NCBI GenBank assembly: GCA_031278025.1
Contig: JAITLF010000214.1
Coordinates: 1 to 6,259 of the forward strand
Direction: 5' to 3'
Length of the DNA: 6,259 bases
Source of the DNA: Treponema sp.
GTDB taxonomy: Bacteria > Spirochaetota > Spirochaetia > Treponematales > Breznakiellaceae
Shown: piece after piece, positions 1-5,823 of the stretch
Position numbering within the stretch: position 1 is the stretch's first letter
Layout of the letters: every line of letters starts with the position of its first letter
The notes under the pieces: generated by a model
What the model was told of the DNA's origin: nothing
Databases searched by the model: none
Seen by the model: the letters and a program-made list of their open reading frames with translations, nothing else
Position numbers and translations under genes: made by a program

Positions 1-1
1 G

Positions 2-139
2 GACAATTTCTTTAGTGCGCTGAGGTACATCTTCAGTCGTTTTCTCCATGAAAACTGGTCCGCTTTTATCCTTTTCGTCTGGGGAGATGAACCCGATGGG
101 TGATACTTTGAATTCCTGATCGGTACCGTATTTTGTAAC
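2..139 (-). other. Short reverse-strand open frame running off the left edge; possible partial gene or remnant
   Basis: Read on the - strand from base 139 toward base 2, this frame stays open for 46 codons after a TAA at 142-140. The product is soluble-looking and rich in charged residues (for example SPDEKDKSGP and EKTTEDVPQR), and its codons are purine-rich. The only ATG in the frame is at 49-47, with no more than a weak GCGGA upstream as a ribosome site. The protein-like stretch begins before that ATG, which fits a decayed 5' end as well as a real start. The opposite strand is also open from base 2 to a TGA at 101-103, as a Phe-rich frame that looks like the antisense image. I recognise no family. 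It could be the 5' end of a divergently transcribed gene, a remnant, or chance. Confidence 0.2.
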
Positions 140-142
140 TTA

Positions 143-170
143 TTGCGGAAGATTTTATTATTATTATAAA
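143..170 (+). promoter_or_regulatory. Candidate sigma-70-type promoter for the htrA-aminopeptidase pair
   Basis: TTGCGG at 143-148 and TATAAA at 165-170 are separated by 16 bases, within an unusually AT-rich block (151-171) of an otherwise GC-rich window. The -10 matches the consensus at five of six positions and the -35 at three of six. Transcription would begin near 177, leaving about 60 bases of leader before the htrA ATG. The ribosome site of htrA, AGGAG at 222-226, lies 9 bases before that ATG. This is a pattern match only. Confidence 0.35.
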
Positions 171-235
171 AAGGGTGCTAAACCTGCGATTTCTTAAAAA
201 TTTTCATAACGCATACTGAATAGGAGAGTGAATGT

Positions 236-1789
236 ATGAATCTTGCCGAACGTTTCGTGTTGTGTTTTTCACCGGGGAAAAAAAACGCCTCGAAAAATGT
301 GTTGTTTTCGAAAAAAATTTTCATCTTTAATTTAGTGCTGATGGGGGCGATCTTTGGGTTTTCTTTGGCCTTTCTTTCCTTTTCCTGCTCCACTCCCCAG
401 GCGAGAACCGCCAAAGCGGAGGAAAGCTCGGTAACCATCCCCCAGGATGCCCTGGCTGTGGCGGAAAGCCTCCAGATGACGTTCCGGGCAGTGGCGGACA
501 AGGTACTCCCTTCGGTAGTCGAGCTTAAAACCGTATCAATACGGCGGCAGCAGATTCCCAATTTTAACGGGATTCCCTGGGAATTCTTCTTTGGTCCCCG
601 TGAGGGGGAGCCTGACAGCAGGGGCCAGGGGCGGGAATACCGTTCGCAGGGCCTGGGCTCCGGAATCATCGTCCGCCAGGAAAAGGATGTCTATTATGTG
701 CTGACCAACCATCACGTCGTACAGGACGTGAACGAAATCTGGGTGGTTACCAACGAGGGCAAGGAATATTCCGCAGAGCTTGTGGGCCAGGACGAACGCA
801 AAGACCTGGCCATGGTGTCCTTCAAGACAACCGACGGGTACCCTCTGGCGGTCCTGGGTGATTCGGATGCCGTCCGGGTGGGGGACTGGGCCATCGCGGT
901 GGGGAATCCGCTGGCCCTCATGTCTACCGTAACCATGGGCATCGTGAGCGCCTTGGGCCGTACCGGCGGGCCGGCGGGTAATATCAACGACTTTATCCAG
1001 ACCGATACGTCCATCAATCAGGGGAATTCCGGGGGCGCCCTGGTGAACATACGCGGCGAGGTTGTGGGGATCAACACCTGGATCGCCAGTAACAATCCCG
1101 GCGGCGGTTCCGTAGGCTTGGGCTTCGCCATTCCTATTAACAACGCGAAGCGTTCTATTGATGAGTTTATCCGCTCCGGAGAGATCAGCTACGGCTGGCT
1201 TGGGGTGTCCCTTGCGGACCCGGATCGGGACAGCGCCCAGGCCCTGGGTCTTACGGGGAAACGGGGTGCCCTGGCTACCCAGGTGTTTATTGATTCGCCG
1301 GCTCACAAGGGTGGGATACAGCCCGGAGACTTTATCACCCATCTGAATGGCCGGGAGATGCGGGGGAGTAATGCCCTGACTCTAGCGGTAGGCGACGTCA
1401 GGCCCGGAGAGAAGGCGGTCTTCACCGTCATCCGGGACGGCGCGTCTGTGGAAGTTACCGTCCGTATAGAAGTCCGAAGCGAGGCGGTGGCGGCGGAAAA
1501 CAAGAAACTCTGGCCCGGCGTCTACGTGGTCCCCTTCACCGACGCCCTGCGGAGCAGCCTCAAGCTAGATCAGAACGCCCGTGGGGTCATCGCCGCCCAG
1601 GTTATCAACGAGAGCCCCGCCTCTATCATAGGCCTCCAGCGGGAGGACCGGCTTATCGCTATTAACGGCGAACCGATACAGGATTTAGCGGCCTTCTACC
1701 GTGCGCTTCGGGAAAAAGCGGGAAAAGAACTCTGGTTCGAAGTGTCCCGGGGCAGCGCGATGCTGGAGACCTTGAAGTACAAACGCTAG
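236..1789 (+). CDS. htrA: HtrA/DegP-family serine protease with two PDZ domains (S1C)
   Basis: This 517-residue protein is a periplasmic-facing protease/chaperone of the HtrA (Deg) family, which degrades misfolded envelope proteins. After a basic N-terminus (KK at 26-27), residues 28-50 form one hydrophobic segment ending at Cys51. It is probably a membrane anchor or signal peptide. LSFSC resembles a loose spirochaetal lipobox, but Ser at -3 makes lipidation doubtful. The trypsin-like domain spans about 75-315, with catalytic His160 in TNHHVV, Asp190 in RKDLAM and Ser265 in GNSGGAL. A Gly/Arg-rich LA-type loop lies near 111-137. PDZ1 (about 319-410) begins at YGWLGVSL, and PDZ2 covers about 426-512. 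The triad is complete and the length is normal for a two-PDZ DegP/DegQ type. The ATG at 236 has AGGAG 9 bases upstream. Whether it is closer to DegP or DegQ cannot be told here. The aminopeptidase gene follows after 24 bases, so an operon is likely. Confidence 0.95.
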   Translation: MNLAERFVLCFSPGKKNASKNVLFSKKIFIFNLVLMGAIFGFSLAFLSFSCSTPQARTAKAEESSVTIPQDALAVAESLQMTFRAVADKVLPSVVELKTVSIRRQQIPNFNGIPWEFFFGPREGEPDSRGQGREYRSQGLGSGIIVRQEKDVYYVLTNHHVVQDVNEIWVVTNEGKEYSAELVGQDERKDLAMVSFKTTDGYPLAVLGDSDAVRVGDWAIAVGNPLALMSTVTMGIVSALGRTGGPAGNINDFIQTDTSINQGNSGGALVNIRGEVVGINTWIASNNPGGGSVGLGFAIPINNAKRSIDEFIRSGEISYGWLGVSLADPDRDSAQALGLTGKRGALATQVFIDSPAHKGGIQPGDFITHLNGREMRGSNALTLAVGDVRPGEKAVFTVIRDGASVEVTVRIEVRSEAVAAENKKLWPGVYVVPFTDALRSSLKLDQNARGVIAAQVINESPASIIGLQREDRLIAINGEPIQDLAAFYRALREKAGKELWFEVSRGSAMLETLKYKR

Positions 1790-1813
1790 TTATAGAGAGA
1801 TAAGGAGCGCGTT

Positions 1814-3283
1814 GTGGGGCATACGGACGGGATCGAAGGGAAGACGGTGGGGGAGCAGCTTGCGGAAAAGCTCTGTGTCAATAAAAAGAACTGCTGGGAC
1901 GGGGTAAGTCCCGAAGAGGGCGAAGCGGTAGGCCGTTTCGCGGCGGACTATGTCGCGTTTCTTGACAAGGGAAAGACGGAACGGGAGTTTACCGCCGCCG
2001 CCTTGGAAGTCCTGAACGGCGCGGGTTTTCGGGATATCGATGAGATACTTGAGAACCTGCCGGAAGGGGGCTCCTTAGTTCCGGGTACGAAGGTCTATCA
2101 GAACAACCGAGGGAAGTCTCTGGTCTTTGCCGTCATAGGGCAGAAGCCCCCGGGAGGAGGGGTGAACATCCTGGGTGCCCACGTGGATTCCCCCCGCATA
2201 GACCTCAAGACCAACCCCTTGTACGAGGAGGCGGAATTCGCCCTCCTGGATACTCAGTATTATGGAGGCATCAAGAACTACCAGTGGACGGCCATCCCGC
2301 TGGCCTTGCACGGGGTCGTTATTCGGGAGGACGGGACTAGGGTTGAAATCAGGGTTGGGGAAGAAGCGGGGGATCCGGTTTTTACGATCACCGACCTGTT
2401 GCCCCACTTGGCACGGGAACAGATGCAGAAGAAAGCCTCCGAAGCGGTGCCGGGGGAGGACCTGAATATCCTCGCCGGCTCCCGGCCTTTTCGGGACAAT
2501 AAGGCCAAGGACAAGGTTAAACTCAATGTCCTCAACCTGCTCCATGAACAATACGGCATGGTGGAGCAGGACTTTGCCAGGGCGGAATTGGAACTGGTAC
2601 CCGCTTTCAAGGCCAGGGATCTGGGATTTGATCGGAGCATGATAGGCGCATACGGTCACGACGACAAGTCCTGCGCCTATGCCGCCCTGCGGTCGGTCCT
2701 GGAACTGGCGGGTTCTGAAACACCCCCGCCGAAAACTATCGTGTGCATCCTTACCGACAAGGAAGAGACCGGTTCTGCGGGGAACACCGGGGCGCAGTCC
2801 CGGCTCTTTGAAAATTTTATCGCCTATTTGCTTTCAAAAGGGAAGACAGCGTATTCGGAACTCCTACTGCGCCGGACCCTCAGCCGTTCCGCCATGCTTT
2901 CAGCGGACGTCAACGCGGCCTTTGATCCCACCTTTGATTCGGTCTACGACCGTAAAACCGCCTCTTACGTAGGCAAAGGCATAGTCATATCTAAATACAC
3001 CGGAAGCGGTGGAAAAGTTGGCGGCAGCGATGCCAGCGCCGAATTCTGCGGGAAGGTGCAGGCCGTCCTCACCAGGAATAAGGTCCAGTGGCAGTACGGC
3101 GACTTAGGCAAGGTTGACAAGGGGGGCGGCGGGACCATCGCCAAGTATGTGGCTAATCTGGGCGTAGAAGTGCTGGACTGCGGGATTCCCGTACTTTCCA
3201 TGCATTCCCCGTTTGAAGTCATCAGCAAGATAGACCTCTATACTACCTGCCGGGGGTATGCCGCCTTTCTTAGGAATATCTAG
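1814..3283 (+). CDS. apeA: M18-family metallo-aminopeptidase (aminopeptidase I type)
   Basis: This 489-residue cytoplasmic enzyme removes N-terminal amino acids from peptides using two divalent metal ions, usually zinc or cobalt in this family. All expected M18 ligands are visible: His123 and the adjacent Asp125 in GAHVDSPR, the bridging Asp in GHDDKS (283-284), the catalytic and ligand glutamates in DKEETGS (317-318), Asp365 in SADVNAAF, and the terminal His464 in MHSPFE. The inserted dimerisation/lid domain lies roughly at 135-265. There is no signal peptide. The start is a GTG at 1814 with AAGGAG at 1802-1807, six bases away. No ATG competes, and upstream reading is limited by the htrA stop. 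Length and motif order match the longer bacterial M18 type (ApeA) better than the shorter ApeB type, so the symbol is moderately sure. With htrA just upstream, a shared peptide-turnover role is plausible but inferred. Confidence 0.93.
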   Translation: MGHTDGIEGKTVGEQLAEKLCVNKKNCWDGVSPEEGEAVGRFAADYVAFLDKGKTEREFTAAALEVLNGAGFRDIDEILENLPEGGSLVPGTKVYQNNRGKSLVFAVIGQKPPGGGVNILGAHVDSPRIDLKTNPLYEEAEFALLDTQYYGGIKNYQWTAIPLALHGVVIREDGTRVEIRVGEEAGDPVFTITDLLPHLAREQMQKKASEAVPGEDLNILAGSRPFRDNKAKDKVKLNVLNLLHEQYGMVEQDFARAELELVPAFKARDLGFDRSMIGAYGHDDKSCAYAALRSVLELAGSETPPPKTIVCILTDKEETGSAGNTGAQSRLFENFIAYLLSKGKTAYSELLLRRTLSRSAMLSADVNAAFDPTFDSVYDRKTASYVGKGIVISKYTGSGGKVGGSDASAEFCGKVQAVLTRNKVQWQYGDLGKVDKGGGGTIAKYVANLGVEVLDCGIPVLSMHSPFEVISKIDLYTTCRGYAAFLRNI

Positions 3284-3318
3284 GCAGTGGCGGTGATCTC
3301 CTATTTAAGAAGTACTGC

Positions 3319-3353
3319 AAAACCTTGACATCCCCCGGTTTTCTAGGTAAGGT
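3319..3353 (+). promoter_or_regulatory. Candidate bioY promoter with an inverted repeat spanning its -35 box
   Basis: A perfect TTGACA (3325-3330) sits 17 bases before TAAGGT (3348-3353), a weak -10 with three of six matches. The -35 lies exactly inside an inverted repeat: AAAACC at 3319-3324 and GGTTTT at 3337-3342, separated by 12 bases. A second nested dyad is ACCTT (3322-3326) with AAGGT (3349-3353). A repressor bound here would block RNA polymerase. The AACC/GGTT arms recall the inner part of the biotin-protein-ligase repressor (BirA) operator, but the 12-base spacing is shorter than the usual 14-16 and the outer arm bases do not match well. An alternative promoter is TTGAGA at 3356-3361 with TTAAAA at 3379-3384. 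Regulator identity is inference. Confidence 0.4.
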
Positions 3354-3386
3354 CATTGAGATTTCGTGAAAATCATCATTAAAAAA

Positions 3387-3447
3387 CGGCATCCCACGGG
3401 TTTTAAGCCCGAAAACTGCCGGTCAAAATCAACCGGGTTCTGACCGG
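3387..3447 (+). promoter_or_regulatory. Structured bioY leader: two overlapping, mutually exclusive hairpins
   Basis: Hairpin 1 pairs CGGCA (3387-3391) with TGCCG (3417-3421) and can extend inward through CGGG (3397-3400) with CCCG (3408-3411), or through GTTTT with AAAAC. Hairpin 2 is a perfect 7-bp stem, CCGGTCA (3419-3425) with TGACCGG (3441-3447), around a 15-base loop. The two share bases 3419-3421, so they cannot both form fully. Hairpin 2 ends ten bases before the bioY ribosome site AGGAG (3458-3462). Neither is followed by a T run, so they are not intrinsic terminators. This could be a control leader, a protein-binding site or an RNA-stability element. It matches no riboswitch I know. 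Confidence 0.4.
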
Positions 3448-3467
3448 CTCACATAACAGGAGTTTTT

Positions 3468-4049
3468 ATGAATGACTACGTTACGGTTGCCGGTAAACGG
3501 AAAGCCCTGGCCGGGACAACCTTGACGGCCCTCTTTGCCGCCCTGATAGCGGCGGGGACCTTCATCTCTATCCCGCTTCCCTTTTCTCCGGTACCCATTG
3601 TACTGCAGAATTTCTTTGCCCTCATTTCCGGACTTATCCTGGGGCCCTTCCTGGGCGGCCTCGCGGTGGGGCTTTACCTGCTTGCCGGGGCCATCGGTGC
3701 GCCGGTTTTTGCCGGCGCCACCGGCGGCTTTGTGCATTTCGTGGGTCCCACCGGCGGCTTTCTGTTTGGCTACCTGCTTTCGGCAATAACTGCGGGGTTT
3801 ATCGCGGGCCCCCCCCGCGCCGGGGAAAAGTCCCCCCTGTGGCGCGTCATCCTGGGGGCGGTCGCGGGGATCCTCGTCATCTATGTACCCGGGGTTATCC
3901 GGCTTAAATACGTCATAGACGGAACCTGGGGCCAGGCCCTTGCCGGGGGGTTCCTGCCGTTCATTATCGGGGATGCCGCCAAAACCGTCGTTGCGGTTAT
4001 CATCGCTCCTCGGCTGCGCAGGCTTGTGGCGGATCAGATCGAAGGATAA
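3468..4049 (+). CDS. bioY: BioY biotin-specific substrate-binding membrane protein (ECF S component)
   Basis: BioY is the membrane-embedded subunit that captures biotin for an energy-coupling-factor importer. The 193-residue product is almost all hydrophobic and about the family's usual size, with around six membrane segments (roughly 15-35, 47-60, 62-79, 96-113, 126-143 and 161-181). The family signature runs from about 71 to 102 and includes GAPVFAGATGG and GPTGGFLFGY. The conserved Asp-x-x-Lys of the last helix is present as GDAAK (Asp169, Lys172). The ATG at 3468 has AGGAG five bases upstream. The ATPase and transmembrane partners follow directly, so this is a complete BioYMN set rather than a solitary BioY that would borrow a shared ECF module. 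The gene probably starts the operon from the promoter near 3325. Confidence 0.95.
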   Translation: MNDYVTVAGKRKALAGTTLTALFAALIAAGTFISIPLPFSPVPIVLQNFFALISGLILGPFLGGLAVGLYLLAGAIGAPVFAGATGGFVHFVGPTGGFLFGYLLSAITAGFIAGPPRAGEKSPLWRVILGAVAGILVIYVPGVIRLKYVIDGTWGQALAGGFLPFIIGDAAKTVVAVIIAPRLRRLVADQIEG

Positions 4050-4057
4050 GGAGTGCG

Positions 4058-4081
4058 CCGCGCAGGAAACAGCCTGCGCGG
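4058..4081 (+). promoter_or_regulatory. GC-rich intercistronic hairpin between bioY and bioM
   Basis: CCGCGCAGG (4058-4066) and CCTGCGCGG (4073-4081) form a perfect 9-bp stem with the six-base loop AAACAG. The stem lies just after the bioY stop (4047-4049) and an overlapping AAGGAG (4048-4053), and before the bioM ATG at 4096. No T run follows, so it is not an intrinsic terminator. It may set how much bioM is made relative to bioY through RNA stability, partial attenuation or ribosome access. The Shine-Dalgarno to ATG distance is 42 bases, or 18 with the stem folded out, which is still long. The structure is plain in the sequence; its function is inferred. Confidence 0.55.
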
Positions 4082-4095
4082 GCCGACCTGTACCG

Positions 4096-4881
4096 ATGAA
4101 TGACGTTCCCCTCTTTTCCGCCCGGGGTATTTCGAAGAATTTTCCTTTAAGCATTACGCGGGACGGAAGCGGCGTAAACCGGGCGTTGCAGTACATTAAC
4201 CTGGATATTTGGGAAGGAGAATGCCTCCTTATCGCCGGGTCCAACGGATCGGGAAAGACCATTTTGATGAAGATCATCGCCGGGCTTATGGACCCTTCGG
4301 AAGGGGACGTTCTGTTCCGGGGACAGCCGCTTGCTAAGGCCGTAGACAGCCTGCGGTCTTCCGTGGGACTGGTTTTTCAGGATGCCGACGCCCAGATCCT
4401 GGGGGAGACGGTGGCGGAAGACACGGCCTTCGGACCCCGCAACCTGGGGTTGAGCCGGGAACAGGTGGCGGAACGGGTGGACGCGGCCCTGAAAGCCCTG
4501 GCGATTGAGGACAAGCGGGACTTCCCCCCCCGGCGGCTTTCCGGCGGGGAAAAGCGGCGCCTTGCCGTGGCGGGAGTTATCGCCATGGGCTGCGGAACGG
4601 TCATCCTGGACGAGCCGTTTGCCAACCTTGACTGGCCGGGGGTTATCCATGTGCTTGAAATCGTCAGGGACCTTAAAGCCGCCGGTAAGACCCTTATCAT
4701 CCTGACCCATGAACTGGAAAAGGTCCTGGCTTTCGCAGACCGGCTGGCGATCCTGCACCGGGGAATCCTCCGGGAAGACGGTACGCCGGAAGAAGTCCTG
4801 CTCCGGCTTAGGCCGGAGTACGGCGTCAGGAATCCCCTTCACGGGTACAAAGTCGTAGGGGACTGTACATGGCTCGAATGA
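4096..4881 (+). CDS. bioM: BioM-type ECF transporter ATP-binding protein (A component)
   Basis: This 261-residue cytoplasmic ABC ATPase powers biotin uptake with BioY and BioN. The nucleotide-binding motifs are complete: Walker A GSNGSGKT (48-55), Q-loop Gln95 in VFQDADAQIL, signature LSGGEKRR (148-155), Walker B VILDEP (169-174) with catalytic Glu173, and switch His205 in LTHE. The VFQ-DADAQ-IL form of the Q-loop region is characteristic of ECF (CbiO/BioM/EcfA) ATPases. The ATG at 4096 is chosen because the family's N-terminus begins about there (MNDVPLFSARGISKNF). The frame is open further upstream but only through bioY. No Shine-Dalgarno lies close to this ATG; the nearest good one (4048-4053) is 42 bases upstream, beyond a hairpin. 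Only one ATPase gene is present, so it presumably forms a homodimer, as in dedicated (group I) ECF systems. Substrate is assigned from bioY. Confidence 0.92.
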   Translation: MNDVPLFSARGISKNFPLSITRDGSGVNRALQYINLDIWEGECLLIAGSNGSGKTILMKIIAGLMDPSEGDVLFRGQPLAKAVDSLRSSVGLVFQDADAQILGETVAEDTAFGPRNLGLSREQVAERVDAALKALAIEDKRDFPPRRLSGGEKRRLAVAGVIAMGCGTVILDEPFANLDWPGVIHVLEIVRDLKAAGKTLIILTHELEKVLAFADRLAILHRGILREDGTPEEVLLRLRPEYGVRNPLHGYKVVGDCTWLE

Positions 4882-5591
4882 GGAAGGATCCGGGGAGGAT
4901 TGAAAAACGCGCCCCCTATTCCTACCGGACCGGGAATTCGACCCTCCACCGACTCCCCGGATGGGCAAAACTGCTGGCGCTTCTGGGAATTTCCACCGCC
5001 GCTTTCCTTGCGGGTTTCCCCGCCCTGGCCGCCGGGGTGATCATCGTTATTGCCGGCGCGCTTTCGGCGGGCATACGCCCCTGGGAACTGCTCCGGGGCG
5101 GCAGGCCCCTGTTCGTCATGATCCTGTGCATACTCCTCCTCCGATCCGTTGCCTACGATCCCCTGCGGTTTAACCCTTCAGGATGCGCGGAAGCGCTGCT
5201 CTTTGGGGGAACCATCCTTATCTCGTTTTCCGCCGGGGCCCTCCTCTTTTCGGTTACCACCATGACGGAACTGAAGGATTCCCTGGGCGCCCTTGAGCGG
5301 GTTTTGTGCTTTCCCCTTGCCGCGGGGCTAAAAAGACTGCCCTTCCCCCAGACGCGGCGCCTGCCCGTCCGTTTGGAACAGCCGCGCCTGAGTTTGGGTA
5401 TTTCCCTCATGCTCGGCTTCCTCCCCCGGTTCTTCGAGGTTTGGGAAACCGTAACCGCCGCCTACCGCGCACGGGCCGGAAAGCGGGGCTTCTCCCAGTT
5501 GGTGATGGTTATTCCCCCGGTAATCGAACACATGATCGCCAAAGCCGGCGAAACCGCCTCCGCCCTGGAGTCACGGGGATTTATGTTGTAA
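4869..5591 (+). CDS. bioN: BioN-type ECF transporter transmembrane coupling protein (T component)
   Basis: EcfT proteins link substrate-bound BioY to the ATPase through two cytoplasmic coupling helices. The 240-residue product has membrane segments at about 33-50, 52-68, 80-95 and 108-128 and a long cytoplasmic C-terminal part. Both short T-component motifs are recognisable: YRARAGKRG (199-207) and ALESRGF (232-238). TTMTELKDSLGALERVL (130-146) matches the usual TT-x-x-ELxxALERLL region. The ATG at 4869 overlaps the end of bioM by 13 bases and has AGGGG at 4857-4861, seven bases upstream. A second ATG at 4878 (ATGA overlap) is possible but too far from that site. Residues about 150-174 form an extra Arg/Leu/Pro-rich stretch where I would expect the next helix to follow closely, perhaps a lineage-specific insertion. 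Confidence 0.88.
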   Translation: MARMRKDPGRIEKRAPYSYRTGNSTLHRLPGWAKLLALLGISTAAFLAGFPALAAGVIIVIAGALSAGIRPWELLRGGRPLFVMILCILLLRSVAYDPLRFNPSGCAEALLFGGTILISFSAGALLFSVTTMTELKDSLGALERVLCFPLAAGLKRLPFPQTRRLPVRLEQPRLSLGISLMLGFLPRFFEVWETVTAAYRARAGKRGFSQLVMVIPPVIEHMIAKAGETASALESRGFML

Positions 5592-5603
5592 AGATGGGTG
5601 TAC

Positions 5604-5750
5604 AACCCGTACACCGCTCTCTTTACAAGCCGCACAGTCAAGTTTTCAAGTCGTACACCGCTCTTTACAACTCGTACAATCAAGTTTTCTTCACGTAAAC
5701 CTGGGTTTTTGATCGGGAAACCTGGGTTTCCTGATCAAAAACCCAGGTTT
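5604..5750 (+). repeat. Seven tandem 21-base repeats, codon-phased
   Basis: The units are 5604-5624, 5625-5645, 5646-5666, 5667-5687, 5688-5708, 5709-5729 and 5730-5750. Each is exactly 21 bases and each ends in TTT. Units 1-4 alternate between a type ending CTCTTT (1, 3) and one ending AAGTTT (2, 4), so there is also a 42-base higher-order period. Units 5-7 share the core AAACCTGGGTTT, or AAACCCAGGTTT in unit 7. In the frame of the array they read NPYTALF, TSRTVKF, SSRTPLF, TTRTIKF, SSRKPGF, LIGKPGF and PDQKPRF, a heptad with Arg/Lys at position 3 or 4 and invariant Phe at 7. A frame from GTG 5598 to a stop at 5910-5912 spans it, but there is no Shine-Dalgarno and the rest does not look protein-like. 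Whether the repeat is translated is unknown. Confidence 0.85.
5697..5750. repeat. Nested inverted repeat with perfect 18-bp arms inside the 21-base array
   Basis: The left arm 5697-5714 is exactly complementary to the right arm 5733-5750, with an 18-base middle. The middle is itself a hairpin: GGAAACC (5716-5722), TG, GGTTTCC (5725-5731). The core AAACCTGGGTTT occurs directly at 5697-5708 and 5718-5729 and in reverse complement at 5739-5750. Unit 6 can therefore pair with itself or compete with unit 5 for unit 7. There is no T run after the right arm, so it is not a standard terminator. It could still protect or end the bio transcript, whose stop codon is about 105 bases upstream. Confidence 0.8.
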
Positions 5751-5770
5751 CCTGGAATTATGCCAAACTT

Positions 5771-5814
5771 GGACGGCGACCCAGGGAGAGGGGGCGAAGC
5801 CCCGCCGAAAGTCC
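5771..5814 (+). other. GC-rich foldback element just before the methyltransferase fragment
   Basis: GGAC (5771-5774) can pair with GTCC (5811-5814), GGCG (5775-5778) with CGCC (5803-5806), and an inner GGGC (5792-5795) closes on GCCC (5799-5802) over a GAA loop. Together these give a stacked foldback of about 44 bases. No T run follows. It may be the edge of a mobile or repetitive element or simply a structured RNA end. I do not recognise it. Confidence 0.35.
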
Positions 5815-5823
5815 ACACCTTGC

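Noticed and set aside
536..1342. Long reverse-strand open frame (268 codons) inside htrA
   Set aside because: It is antisense to a protease with a complete catalytic triad and two PDZ domains. High G+C content gives long chance antisense frames, and this one shows no domain.
3360..3467. Known riboswitch (for example cobalamin or thiamine type) before bioY
   Set aside because: I see none of the conserved cores of those classes, and the gene downstream is a biotin transporter.
4058..4081. Intrinsic terminator between bioY and bioM
   Set aside because: There is no T run after the stem, and bioM-bioN must be expressed with bioY for a working importer.
3940..4095. Upstream extension of the bioM frame to an ATG at 3940
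   Set aside because: It would lie entirely over bioY and the hairpin and add 52 residues not found in ECF ATPases. ATG 4096 places Walker A at the normal distance.
3429..4277. Reverse-strand open frame across bioY and the start of bioM
   Set aside because: It is Gly/Lys/Arg/Pro-rich, low in complexity and antisense to two recognised genes, so it is a shadow.
5306..5698. Forward frame overlapping the end of bioN and the repeats
   Set aside because: It is a shifted reading of bioN followed by the array in another frame, with no start signal or domain.
5604..5750. CRISPR array
   Set aside because: The units are contiguous 21-base repeats without unique spacers, and no cas gene is nearby.
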